Of a DNA stretch of 14,526 bases, positions 1-6,302 are shown in pieces (position 1 is the first letter of the stretch; every line of letters begins with the position of its first letter). Source of the stretch: Bacteroidales bacterium (lineage in GTDB: Bacteria; Bacteroidota; Bacteroidia; Bacteroidales; Tenuifilaceae); assembly GCA_003531155.1 (NCBI GenBank), contig DQHR01000082.1:1-14526 (forward strand), written 5' to 3'. A model generated the notes under the pieces. The model was not told where the DNA came from. It searched no databases and worked only from the letters and a program-made list of their open reading frames with translations. The position numbers and the translations under genes are program-made.

Positions 1-227
1 TGCTTGGTGCAATTTTTATGGCTACCGATATGGTAACCTCACCTATGACAAAATCTGGGATGCTTCTTTTCGGATTTGGCTGCGGATTACTTACAGTTCT
101 CATAAGGGTTTGGGGTTCATACCCCGAAGGGGTATCTTTTGCAATTCTAATCATGAATGCATTGGTTCCTTTAATTAACAAGGGTTTAAAACCCAAAAAA
201 TTTGGGGAGGTTATCAATAATGGCTAA
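1..227 (+). CDS. rnfD: RnfD, C-terminal fragment (Rnf complex membrane subunit)
   Basis: This is the last 75 codons of a gene whose start lies left of the window; the frame is open from base 3. RnfD is the polytopic flavin-carrying membrane subunit of the Rnf ferredoxin:NAD+ oxidoreductase and belongs to the NqrB/RnfD family. The visible part holds the MATDMVTSPMT segment, typical of the C-terminal membrane region of this family, followed by hydrophobic helices and the ending ALVPLINKGLKPKKFG. The covalent-flavin threonine motif expected earlier in RnfD is outside the window, so it cannot be checked. The identification is strengthened by rnfG, rnfE and rnfA directly downstream. The stop codon lies 8 bases inside the start of rnfG, which suggests translational coupling. 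Confidence 0.93.
   Translation, partial: LGAIFMATDMVTSPMTKSGMLLFGFGCGLLTVLIRVWGSYPEGVSFAILIMNALVPLINKGLKPKKFGEVINNG
204..210 (+). promoter_or_regulatory. Shine-Dalgarno site that fixes the rnfG start
   Basis: GGGGAGG lies nine bases before the ATG at 220, inside the end of rnfD. It supports ATG 220 over an in-frame TTG at 202, which would fall just before this site. Strong Shine-Dalgarno sites are not the rule in Bacteroidota, so its presence is notable. Confidence 0.7.
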
Positions 228-792
228 TAAATTAGAATCAACGCTTAAAAATATGATTTTAAGCCTTTTCCTGATTTCGATGGTTATGTCAGGAGCGCTT
301 GGATTTGTTTATGTAGTTACCAAGAAACCTATTGAGGAGACACAGAAAAAAGCTGAGATTGAGGCTGTAAAGAATGTTCTTCCCGAATTTGATAATGACC
401 CCACCAAGGATGTTAAAGACATCGATGGTTTAAAATACTATGTTGCCACTAAATCTGGTGAAGTAGTTGGTTGTGCTGTTAAAACTTATACAAATAAAGG
501 TTTTAGCGGACATTTTGAAATTATGGTTGGTTTTAAACCTGATGGCACAATTTTCAAATCTGCAGTTCTTGACCAAAAGGAAACCCCTGGTCTAGGCGAT
601 AAGATGAAGACCAAATGGAAAGATCAGTTTAACGAGAAGCACCCAACAACATTTAAACTTGCCGTTAAAAAAGATGGTGGTGATGTTGATGCAATTACTG
701 CATCTACTATTACTTCTAGAGCATTTTGTGATGCCGTTACTCGTGCTTATGAAGGTTATATGAAAAATATTGCAAAAACAACAAATCAATAG
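220..792 (+). CDS. rnfG: RnfG, covalent-FMN subunit of the Rnf complex
   Basis: This 190-residue protein belongs to the RnfG/NqrC family. It has one N-terminal membrane helix (about residues 11-34) and a periplasmic FMN-binding domain. Family knowledge says the FMN is joined by a phosphodiester bond to a threonine in an S/T-G-A-T type motif. Here the motif reads DAITASTITSRA, with the acceptor most likely Thr163. The usual G-A pair is replaced by A-S, a variant I believe occurs in other Bacteroidota. The ETPGLGDKM stretch (about residues 121-129) is also typical of the family. The start is ATG 220, supported by the preceding Shine-Dalgarno site. The gene overlaps the end of rnfD by 8 bases and is followed by rnfE after 11 bases, which indicates one operon. 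The role is electron transfer through the periplasmic side of the complex. Confidence 0.95.
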   Translation: MANKLESTLKNMILSLFLISMVMSGALGFVYVVTKKPIEETQKKAEIEAVKNVLPEFDNDPTKDVKDIDGLKYYVATKSGEVVGCAVKTYTNKGFSGHFEIMVGFKPDGTIFKSAVLDQKETPGLGDKMKTKWKDQFNEKHPTTFKLAVKKDGGDVDAITASTITSRAFCDAVTRAYEGYMKNIAKTTNQ

Positions 793-798
793 GAGAGG
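791..798 (+). promoter_or_regulatory. Shine-Dalgarno site of rnfE
   Basis: AGGAGAGG overlaps the rnfG stop codon and ends five bases before the rnfE ATG at 804. It fixes the start and suggests coupled translation of rnfG and rnfE. Confidence 0.65.
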
Positions 799-803
799 CT
801 GGT

Positions 804-1400
804 ATGAGTAGTTTAAAAGTCTTTACAAATGGATTACTAAAAGAAAATCCAACCTTTGTTCTGGTGCTAGGTGCATGCCCTACCCTTGCTGTAACAACAG
901 CTGCATTTAATGGAATTGGTATGGGAGCGGCAACTACCTTTGTACTATTTTTCTCGAACATGCTTGTTGCCCTACTAAAGAACTATATTCCTGACAAAGT
1001 GCGTATTGTGGCGTTCATTGTTATCATCGCTACCTTTGTAACCATTGTCGATTTGGTGATGAAAGCCTTTGTACCCGATATTTATAAAACACTTGGAATT
1101 TTTATACCCCTAATCGTTGTAAACTGTATAATACTTGGGAGAGCTGAAGCATTTGCTCAAAAGAACGATGTTTCCAGGGCAATTCTCGATGGCCTTGGAA
1201 TGGGAATAGGGTTTACTTTAGCCATTACCATATTGGCTTCTGTTCGTGAATTACTCGGAAACGGAACCATCTTTAATATTCCAATTGTAAGCGAGAATGC
1301 GAAAACAATGCTTATTTTCATACTTCCTCCAGGTGCATTCATTACTTATGGATACCTAATTGCAATATTTAACCAGCTTAAGGCTAAGTATAACTTCTAA
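804..1400 (+). CDS. rnfE: RnfE, membrane subunit of the Rnf complex
   Basis: This 198-residue integral membrane protein of the NqrD/RnfE family has about six hydrophobic helices. It carries the two family cysteines: Cys25 in LGACPTLAV and Cys108 in VVNCIILGRAEAFA. In the Rnf and Nqr complexes these pair with the equivalent cysteines of RnfA/NqrE to hold a [2Fe-2S] cluster within the membrane, which passes electrons between the cytoplasmic and periplasmic cofactors. Length and motifs are normal for the family. The gene sits between rnfG and rnfA with 11-base gaps on both sides, so it is part of the same transcript. It could only be confused with its homologue NqrD, but the neighbours (RnfD, RnfG of Rnf type, no nqrF afterwards) favour Rnf. 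Confidence 0.95.
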   Translation: MSSLKVFTNGLLKENPTFVLVLGACPTLAVTTAAFNGIGMGAATTFVLFFSNMLVALLKNYIPDKVRIVAFIVIIATFVTIVDLVMKAFVPDIYKTLGIFIPLIVVNCIILGRAEAFAQKNDVSRAILDGLGMGIGFTLAITILASVRELLGNGTIFNIPIVSENAKTMLIFILPPGAFITYGYLIAIFNQLKAKYNF

Positions 1401-1411
1401 AAGAAAATATT

Positions 1412-1987
1412 ATGGAATTCGTAAATATTATAATACTCGCAATAATAGTTAACAACGTTGTTCTTGCTCAATTCTTAGGGATATGTCCTTTTTTAGGCGT
1501 TTCCAATAAAGTTGGAACATCAATTGGAATGGGGGCTGCCGTTGTTTTCGTTATGGCGTTGGCAAACTTTGTTACCTACTTTATTTACTACTTCGTGCTA
1601 ATTCCGCTGCATATCGAATTTATGCAAACCATATCATTTATTCTGGTGATAGCATTTCTTGTTCAGGTGGTTGAGATTATTATGAAGAAAGCAGCTCCTC
1701 CGCTATACCAAGCATTGGGAATATATCTTCCTTTAATCACTACCAACTGTGCTGTTCTAGGTATCGCAATTCTTGCTACACAGAAACAGTTTAACCTAAT
1801 ACAAAGCGTAGTTTATGGTTCAGCAACTGCGGTAGGCTTTACGCTTGCCCTTGTATTAATGGCGGGTATACGTGAGCAGATGGAACTAACCGGCTATCCA
1901 AAGGGAATGAAAGGTTTTCCAATATCATTGGTTACAGCGGGGCTTCTATCGCTTGCATTTATGGGTTTTTCAGGCTTAGTTAAATAG
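1412..1987 (+). CDS. rnfA: RnfA, membrane subunit of the Rnf complex
   Basis: This 191-residue integral membrane protein is the inverted-topology partner of RnfE (NqrE/RnfA family). Cys25 in FLGICPFLGVSNK and Cys113 in TTNCAVLGIAI are the expected ligands for the [2Fe-2S] cluster shared with RnfE. About six hydrophobic helices are visible and the length is typical. It is the last rnf gene here. No rnfB follows, so rnfB and rnfC must lie upstream of the window, as in the B-C-D-G-E-A order common in Bacteroidota. An antiporter gene starts 39 bases downstream with no hairpin between, so read-through from the rnf operon into it is likely. Confidence 0.95.
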   Translation: MEFVNIIILAIIVNNVVLAQFLGICPFLGVSNKVGTSIGMGAAVVFVMALANFVTYFIYYFVLIPLHIEFMQTISFILVIAFLVQVVEIIMKKAAPPLYQALGIYLPLITTNCAVLGIAILATQKQFNLIQSVVYGSATAVGFTLALVLMAGIREQMELTGYPKGMKGFPISLVTAGLLSLAFMGFSGLVK

Positions 1988-2026
1988 TTGTATATTGTAC
2001 TTTAAAAACTAAATATCCTTATTACT

Positions 2027-3373
2027 ATGTTTACATTAATGATTTTTGTATTTGTTATTGGTTATGCTGCTATTGCATTGGAACATCCAATAAAAATAAA
2101 TAAAACGGCATCTGCGCTTCTATTGGCTGTTGTTATGTGGGTTCTTTTCATGTTGAGTGGTGCAGATGTACTAGTTAGCGGAGAAGGATTAAAAGCCTTT
2201 TTGGCCGAAAATAGCGATGGAACCTTTGCAAGTTGGCTTACACATCATGAATTACTGAAGCATTTAGGTGAGATTTCAGAAATCTTATTCTTTTTACTTG
2301 GAGCAATGACTATAGTTGAACTGGTCGATTCTCATGAAGGTTTTAGAATTATTACTGATAAGATAAAAACCACCAATAAAGTTAAGCTGCTTTGGATCAT
2401 TGGTATTATTACTTTCTTTATGTCAGCAGCACTAGATAACCTTACAACTTCAATTGTAATGATTGCTCTTTTAAGGAAACTTATTGATGACAAAAAGGAA
2501 AGATGGTTTTTTGCTGGTATGGTAATAATAGCTGCTAATAGCGGTGGAGCATGGAGTCCTATTGGGGATGTAACTACAATTATGCTTTGGATTGGCGGAC
2601 ATGTTACAACAGTTAATATTATTTTAAAAACGATTGTACCAAGTTTAATTTCCATGATAATTCCTTTAGCTCTTATTTCATTGTTTATGAAAGGAGATGT
2701 TAAAAGACCTGAAATAAAAGAAAAGGAATTTGGAATCGAGCCAACTACTCACTTTGAACGGAATCTCGTATTTTTCTTAGGTGTTGGTGCTCTGTTGTTT
2801 GTTCCAGTTTTTAAAACTATTACACATCTTCCTCCATACATAGGCATGCTTGGTGGTTTATCTATACTTTGGATTGTAACTGAAATTCTTCATCATACTA
2901 AAAATGATGAAAACAAAATGCATCTTACTGTTGCAGGTGTTATTCGAAAAGTTGATACCCCAAGTATTCTTTTTTTCTTAGGAATTTTGTTAGCTGTTGC
3001 AGCACTTCAAAGTGTTGGACATTTGAATTTACTCGCTCAAACGCTTGACAAGCATGTTGGTAACCTGTATATAATAAATGTTATTATTGGATTACTTTCA
3101 GCTGTTGTTGATAATGTTCCTTTAGTTGCAGGAGCAATGGGTATGTACGAAAATACATTTGTTTCCGATCATTATTTCTGGGAGATGCTTGCTTATTGTG
3201 CAGGAACTGGTGGTAGTGTGCTAATTATTGGCTCGGCTGCTGGTGTTGCCGTTATGGGTATGGAGAAGATAGATTTTATTTGGTATTTCCGTAAAATCTC
3301 TTTATGGGCACTTTTAGGTTATTTAGCAGGAGCTGTAACATACTGGGGAATGAATATCCTCCTTTTTGAGTAA
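2027..3373 (+). CDS. nhaD: NhaD-type Na+/H+ antiporter
   Basis: This 448-residue membrane protein has about 11-13 hydrophobic segments and belongs to the ion-transporter (ArsB/NhaD) superfamily. It opens in the way typical of NhaD, with ALEHPIKINKTASALL (about residues 17-32). The internal two-fold repeat is visible. The first half has ALDNLTTS (Asp137-Asn138) and ANSGGAWSPIGDVTT (about 170-184). The second half has VVDNVPLVAG (Asp362-Asn363) and GTGGSVLIIGSAAGVAV (about 393-409). The DN pairs and the Gly-rich re-entrant loops are the probable ion-binding elements. The likely role is exchange of Na+ (or Li+) for H+ across the inner membrane. It lies 39 bases after rnfA and is followed by a terminator, so it probably ends the rnf transcript. 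Exact ion specificity cannot be read from sequence. Confidence 0.88.
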   Translation: MFTLMIFVFVIGYAAIALEHPIKINKTASALLLAVVMWVLFMLSGADVLVSGEGLKAFLAENSDGTFASWLTHHELLKHLGEISEILFFLLGAMTIVELVDSHEGFRIITDKIKTTNKVKLLWIIGIITFFMSAALDNLTTSIVMIALLRKLIDDKKERWFFAGMVIIAANSGGAWSPIGDVTTIMLWIGGHVTTVNIILKTIVPSLISMIIPLALISLFMKGDVKRPEIKEKEFGIEPTTHFERNLVFFLGVGALLFVPVFKTITHLPPYIGMLGGLSILWIVTEILHHTKNDENKMHLTVAGVIRKVDTPSILFFLGILLAVAALQSVGHLNLLAQTLDKHVGNLYIINVIIGLLSAVVDNVPLVAGAMGMYENTFVSDHYFWEMLAYCAGTGGSVLIIGSAAGVAVMGMEKIDFIWYFRKISLWALLGYLAGAVTYWGMNILLFE

Positions 3374-3426
3374 TCTGATTATTTATATGAATTGTATGTT
3401 TTATAAATATTAATTGAGATTCCATT

Positions 3427-3454
3427 AAAAGCTACCTTTGCGGTGGCTTTTTTT
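3427..3454 (+). terminator. Rho-independent terminator after the first antiporter gene
   Basis: A 10-bp stem (AAAAGCTACC paired with GGTGGCTTTT, one G-T wobble) encloses the loop TTTGC and is followed by a run of seven T. It lies 54 bases after the stop codon of the first antiporter gene and probably ends the rnf-nhaD transcript. Confidence 0.85.
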
Positions 3455-3474
3455 ATGTAAATAAATGTTGTGAG

Positions 3475-3507
3475 TTGTATTAATTGGATTACAATTGCTT
3501 AGTTCTG
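3475..3507 (+). promoter_or_regulatory. Possible Bacteroidota-type promoter for the second antiporter
   Basis: TAGTTCTG at 3500-3507 matches the -7 consensus TAnnTTTG at all but one fixed position. A TTG lies 22 bases upstream at 3475-3477. The gene needs its own promoter because a terminator precedes it. The match is weak and the position is only a guess. Confidence 0.25.
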
Positions 3508-3564
3508 AAAAGAAAATGACTAACAGATCTAGTTTTATTATAAATCTTTTAAAACATAACTTTT

Positions 3565-4959
3565 ATGACATCAAAAATTTTCAAATGGCTATTTTCGTTA
3601 ATAACCATGGTTTTAATTCCCTATTTTGCTTTTGCTGAAGGGGGTGCTGCTGGACCTTCAATTGGAGGAATTAGAATTGAGTTCTTCCTTTTTGGGTTAA
3701 CTTTAGTTGGTGTTGCTCTTTTCCATCACCAAACATTTTGGGTTGCACTAACAGGTTTAACTGTTATTGTTCTTTATAAATTAATTTTTGTTTCAGGTTA
3801 CCCATTTGCTGAACATTTCTTTGGGAGTAATTCAATACTAGATCAACTTACTCATAAGGACATGCGCCAAGGAGAATGGGGAATAATTATAAACCTTTTA
3901 GGTTTACTACTCGGTTTTGCTGTGCTAGCAAAGATTTTCGAAGAGTCTGGAGTTCCTGATATACTCCCCAACTATTTACCCAACGATTGGAAAGGTCCCT
4001 TTGTACTTTTAATATTTGTGTTTGTACTTTCATCTTTCCTCGATAATATTGCTGCTGCAATGATTGGGGGTACTGTTGCCTTAATTGTATTTAAGAATAA
4101 AGTTCACATTGGGTATATTGCAGGTATTGTTGCAGCATCAAATGCTGGAGGAGCAGGAAGCGTTGTTGGCGATACTACTACAACTATGATGTGGATTGAT
4201 GGTGTATCAGCATTTAACGTTCTTCATGCATTTGTAGCAGCTGGAGTTGCTTTATTTATTATTGCGTGGTTTGCCGCTCATCAGCAGGATAAGCATCAAC
4301 GGATTACTGCTGATGCAACTCCTGGAGTAAAAGTGGATTGGATTCGTTTGGGAATAGTTGTACTTATCCTTATTGGAGCAATCCTTTCAAACGTATATTA
4401 CGATATGCCTGCACTTGGCGTTTGGGTTGCTATTCTTATTGGTGCAATCTTTACTAAAATTCCTTGGCACGAGGTTGGTGCATCATTTAAAGGTGCTATC
4501 TTCCTAATGTGTTTGGTTACTTCAGCTTCGTTTATGCCTGTTGAAACCCTTCCTGATGCATCATGGATGACTGCGTTTATTTTAGGTTTTGTATCAGCAG
4601 TATTCGATAATATTCCATTAACTAAACTTTGTTTAGATCAAGGCCACTTCGATTGGGGCATGCTTGCTTACTCAGTTGGATTTGGCGGCTCAATGATTTG
4701 GTTTGGTTCATCTGCTGGAGTTGCTATTACAAACAAATTCCCCGAAGCGCGTAACGTTATGTTATGGCTACGTAAAGGGTGGCACGTAACTTTAGCTTAC
4801 ATTGCTGGCTTTTTTGTACTGCTATTAGTTATGGGTTGGGAACCAGCAAGTAACAAGCAACATACTGAACCTGCCATTGATTGTAAAGCCTCCGATTGCC
4901 CTGTAAAAGTTAAGGCCCAGGCCATTAAAAAAATGCATGAAGAGATAAATAGGCAATAG
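3565..4959 (+). CDS. Second NhaD/ArsB-superfamily Na+/H+ antiporter-like protein
   Basis: This 464-residue polytopic membrane protein shares the two-fold repeat of the ion-transporter superfamily with its upstream neighbour but is clearly divergent from it. The repeat signatures are SSFLDNIAAAMIGG (Asp160-Asn161) with ASNAGGAGSVVGDTTTTMMW (about 191-210), and SAVFDNIPLTK (Asp348-Asn349) with GFGGSMIWFGSSAGVAITN (about 372-390). The N terminus has an extra hydrophobic segment (about 7-24) that could be a signal peptide or a first helix. The C terminus is a soluble tail of about 35 residues with Cys440 and Cys445. Proteins like this are often annotated as citrate transporter or Na+/H+ antiporter; the substrate is unproven. 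It is closed by a strong terminator and preceded by one, so it appears to be transcribed alone. Confidence 0.75.
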   Translation: MTSKIFKWLFSLITMVLIPYFAFAEGGAAGPSIGGIRIEFFLFGLTLVGVALFHHQTFWVALTGLTVIVLYKLIFVSGYPFAEHFFGSNSILDQLTHKDMRQGEWGIIINLLGLLLGFAVLAKIFEESGVPDILPNYLPNDWKGPFVLLIFVFVLSSFLDNIAAAMIGGTVALIVFKNKVHIGYIAGIVAASNAGGAGSVVGDTTTTMMWIDGVSAFNVLHAFVAAGVALFIIAWFAAHQQDKHQRITADATPGVKVDWIRLGIVVLILIGAILSNVYYDMPALGVWVAILIGAIFTKIPWHEVGASFKGAIFLMCLVTSASFMPVETLPDASWMTAFILGFVSAVFDNIPLTKLCLDQGHFDWGMLAYSVGFGGSMIWFGSSAGVAITNKFPEARNVMLWLRKGWHVTLAYIAGFFVLLLVMGWEPASNKQHTEPAIDCKASDCPVKVKAQAIKKMHEEINRQ

Positions 4960-4977
4960 TAATTCTTACAAACTAAC

Positions 4978-5007
4978 AAACGCCGCTCGAAAGCGGCGTT
5001 TGTTTTT
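4978..5007 (+). terminator. Strong terminator after the second antiporter gene
   Basis: A perfect 10-bp GC-rich stem (AAACGCCGCT with AGCGGCGTTT) closes a CGAA tetraloop and is followed by GTTTTT. It begins 18 bases after the stop codon and ends the + strand gene block. Confidence 0.92.
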
Positions 5008-5149
5008 ACTAACCTAATTGATACTCTTACCTAAGGAGTACCAATGTGTTTTACAAACTAACCAAAAATGAAAATTCATAGTCGGCTATTGATAAGAACA
5101 ACAAATATAAATAGCGTTGCTCCCTATATTTATAAGATGTTGTAAAATG

Positions 5150-5180
5150 AAAAAGGTTGCGTAAGCACACAACCTTTTTT
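5150..5180 (-). terminator. Terminator of the OsmC-family gene, possibly bidirectional
   Basis: AAAAAGGTTG pairs perfectly with CAACCTTTTT around a 10-base loop. On the - strand it lies about 28 bases after the stop of the OsmC-family gene and ends in TTTTTCATTTT. It also has a T run on the + strand, so it could stop transcripts coming from the left as well. The rest of the convergent spacer (5008-5149) shows nothing else I can support. Confidence 0.75.
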
Positions 5181-5208
5181 GAAAAAAGATAATAGATTTA
5201 AAGATACT

Positions 5209-5619
5209 TTATTGACCAAAAAAGAAATTTATTGTTTGCTTTAAGTCAGGGTGAAGGCTTTGTGCTACAGGGCATTCCTTTGCAGAGAGTTCTATTAGTT
5301 TACGTTCTTTAGTAGAATAATTATTATGAGGGAAATGAAGATTGATGATAATTTCAATTACTCTTCTTGGATTGGTTCCCATAATCTTGGTTACATCTAT
5401 TTTTGTTCCATCAATATTGAACCCATGTGTTCGGGCAGCAATACCCATAATGGTCACCATGCAGCATCCAAGAGATGTAGCAAGCAAATCGGTGGGGGAG
5501 AAGAATTCGGCTTTTCCCTGATTGTCAAGAGGAGCATCGGTAAGTATTTTGCTACCTGAATAAATGTGTTCGGCTTCAGTTCTTAGTTCGCCTTTATAAA
5601 TAATATTTGATGTACTCAT
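5209..5619 (-). CDS. OsmC-family peroxidase-like protein
   Basis: This 136-residue cytoplasmic protein has the full OsmC/Ohr-type fold layout. FSPTDLLATSLGCCMVTIM (about residues 40-58) carries the first family cysteine (Cys52 or Cys53), and SAKECPVAQSL (about 112-122) carries the second, Cys116. In Ohr and OsmC these two cysteines form the thiol peroxidase centre that reduces organic hydroperoxides. The overall pattern resembles the shorter YhfA-like branch more than true Ohr, so the physiological substrate is uncertain. It is the last gene of the - strand block, 158 bases from its upstream neighbour, and has its own terminator. In an anaerobe an oxidative-stress or sulfur-species role would make sense, but that is inference. 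Confidence 0.85.
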   Translation of the reverse strand: MSTSNIIYKGELRTEAEHIYSGSKILTDAPLDNQGKAEFFSPTDLLATSLGCCMVTIMGIAARTHGFNIDGTKIDVTKIMGTNPRRVIEIIINLHFPHNNYSTKERKLIELSAKECPVAQSLHPDLKQTINFFFGQ

Positions 5620-5641
5620 AACTGTGTGTTTCTAAGTTTCT

Positions 5642-5685
5642 CTTTGTTTATAAACCACAAAGGAAACAAAGGGTTCATGAAAAGA
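5642..5685. repeat. ACAAAGG short-period intergenic repeat
   Basis: In the 158-base spacer between the OsmC-family gene and the next gene, ACAAAGG occurs at 5657-5663 and again at 5666-5672, a period of nine bases, followed by a degenerate third unit near 5675-5685. CTTTGT at 5642-5647 is an inverted copy. Similar ACAAAGG-rich strings are scattered in intergenic DNA of many bacteria and have no known function that I can name. Confidence 0.4.
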
Positions 5686-5777
5686 GATAGAATATAATTT
5701 TTTAAGATCTTAATGCTATCATTCAGTTACTGTAACCTGAGATGCAAAACTGGTATTTGATCTAACACAAGTAAAAG

Positions 5778-6263
5778 TTACCTAGAATCTACTTCAGCAA
5801 CAAATACAACATAGTTTTTGCCATATTTCTTTGCGCACTTAGGACAAGTTGTGTACCACATGTATAATTTCTTTTCCTTTAATCCTTTTAGTTTAAGGCT
5901 TTCAGAAAAGTCTTGACCCCACTTAGCTGTATCCTTAAATGGACCTTCATATACTTTGCTAAAAAAATTTCCGCTAAGAAGTTTATTTTCAGCCCCAGGA
6001 ATTTCTTTGTCTACTGCGAGATAAACATCCATGTTCCATTTCGAAGTATGATCCGATAAGCATAACCAGTCAGGCATTGAAGCGTTTGCTCCTCTCACTT
6101 TGCTGTCAAGTCTTTTCATGACAGATCCAAAGTTTAATGGCATGTAATAGATTGTACATACTTTGTCCTTAATAAATCTTTTTTTATCCCATTCAAAACC
6201 CTTATTGTTCCAAAGGGATGGATCAAATGGAGGACAGCAAATTGATTCATTTCTTGTTGCCAT
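5778..6263 (-). CDS. Conserved protein of unknown function with C-terminal CPKC motif
   Basis: This 161-residue soluble protein has no signal peptide or membrane segment. I recognise it as a conserved family sometimes labelled 'hydrolase' in databases, without known biochemistry. Visible landmarks are CCPPFDPSLWNNKGFEW near the N terminus (residues 9-25), IYYMPLNFGSVMKRL in the middle (38-52), and a conserved-looking C-terminal block with TTCPKCAKKYGKNYVVFVAEV (138-158), whose Cys140 and Cys143 form a CxxC pair. A second cysteine pair is Cys9-Cys10. The cysteines could bind a metal or act as thiols; nothing shows which. The core may be a GyrI-like ligand-binding fold, which is a guess. It stands between an M90 peptidase gene 39 bases upstream and an OsmC-family gene, so it may share a transcript with the peptidase. 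Confidence 0.7.
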   Translation of the reverse strand: MATRNESICCPPFDPSLWNNKGFEWDKKRFIKDKVCTIYYMPLNFGSVMKRLDSKVRGANASMPDWLCLSDHTSKWNMDVYLAVDKEIPGAENKLLSGNFFSKVYEGPFKDTAKWGQDFSESLKLKGLKEKKLYMWYTTCPKCAKKYGKNYVVFVAEVDSR

Positions 6264-6280
6264 AACTTAACTATTAAGTT
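6264..6280 (-). promoter_or_regulatory. Inverted repeat touching the start codon
   Basis: AACTTAA-CTA-TTAAGTT is a perfect 7-bp inverted repeat with a 3-base centre, ending directly at the ATG of the CPKC protein gene. It could be an operator or a weak leader hairpin. It is AT-rich, so chance is a real alternative. Confidence 0.25.
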
Positions 6281-6302
6281 GATAATGATTTAATTAATAA
6301 AT

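Noticed and set aside
202..219. Longer rnfG starting at TTG 202
   Set aside because: The TTG falls just before the GGGGAGG ribosome site, which points to ATG 220. The extra residues do not look like RnfG.
1..1987. Na+-translocating NADH:quinone reductase (nqr) as alternative to rnf
   Set aside because: The order D-G-E-A, the form of the RnfG motif region and the absence of an nqrF gene after the last subunit favour Rnf.
2332..2655. 107-codon open frame on the - strand inside the first antiporter gene
   Set aside because: It lies fully antisense to a well supported membrane protein gene and has no recognisable motif or ribosome site.
5053..5061. Tiny open frame (start near 5044) after a good ribosome site in the convergent spacer
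   Set aside because: It encodes only five residues before a stop and has no following gene on that strand to act as leader for.
5106..5134. AT-rich inverted repeat TATAAAT...ATTTATA
   Set aside because: It is short, has a bulge and no T run, and is expected by chance in AT-rich spacer.
5702..5713. 12-bp palindrome TTAAGATCTTAA downstream of the CPKC protein gene
   Set aside because: It is too short and AT-rich to call a terminator, and it lies far from the stop codon.
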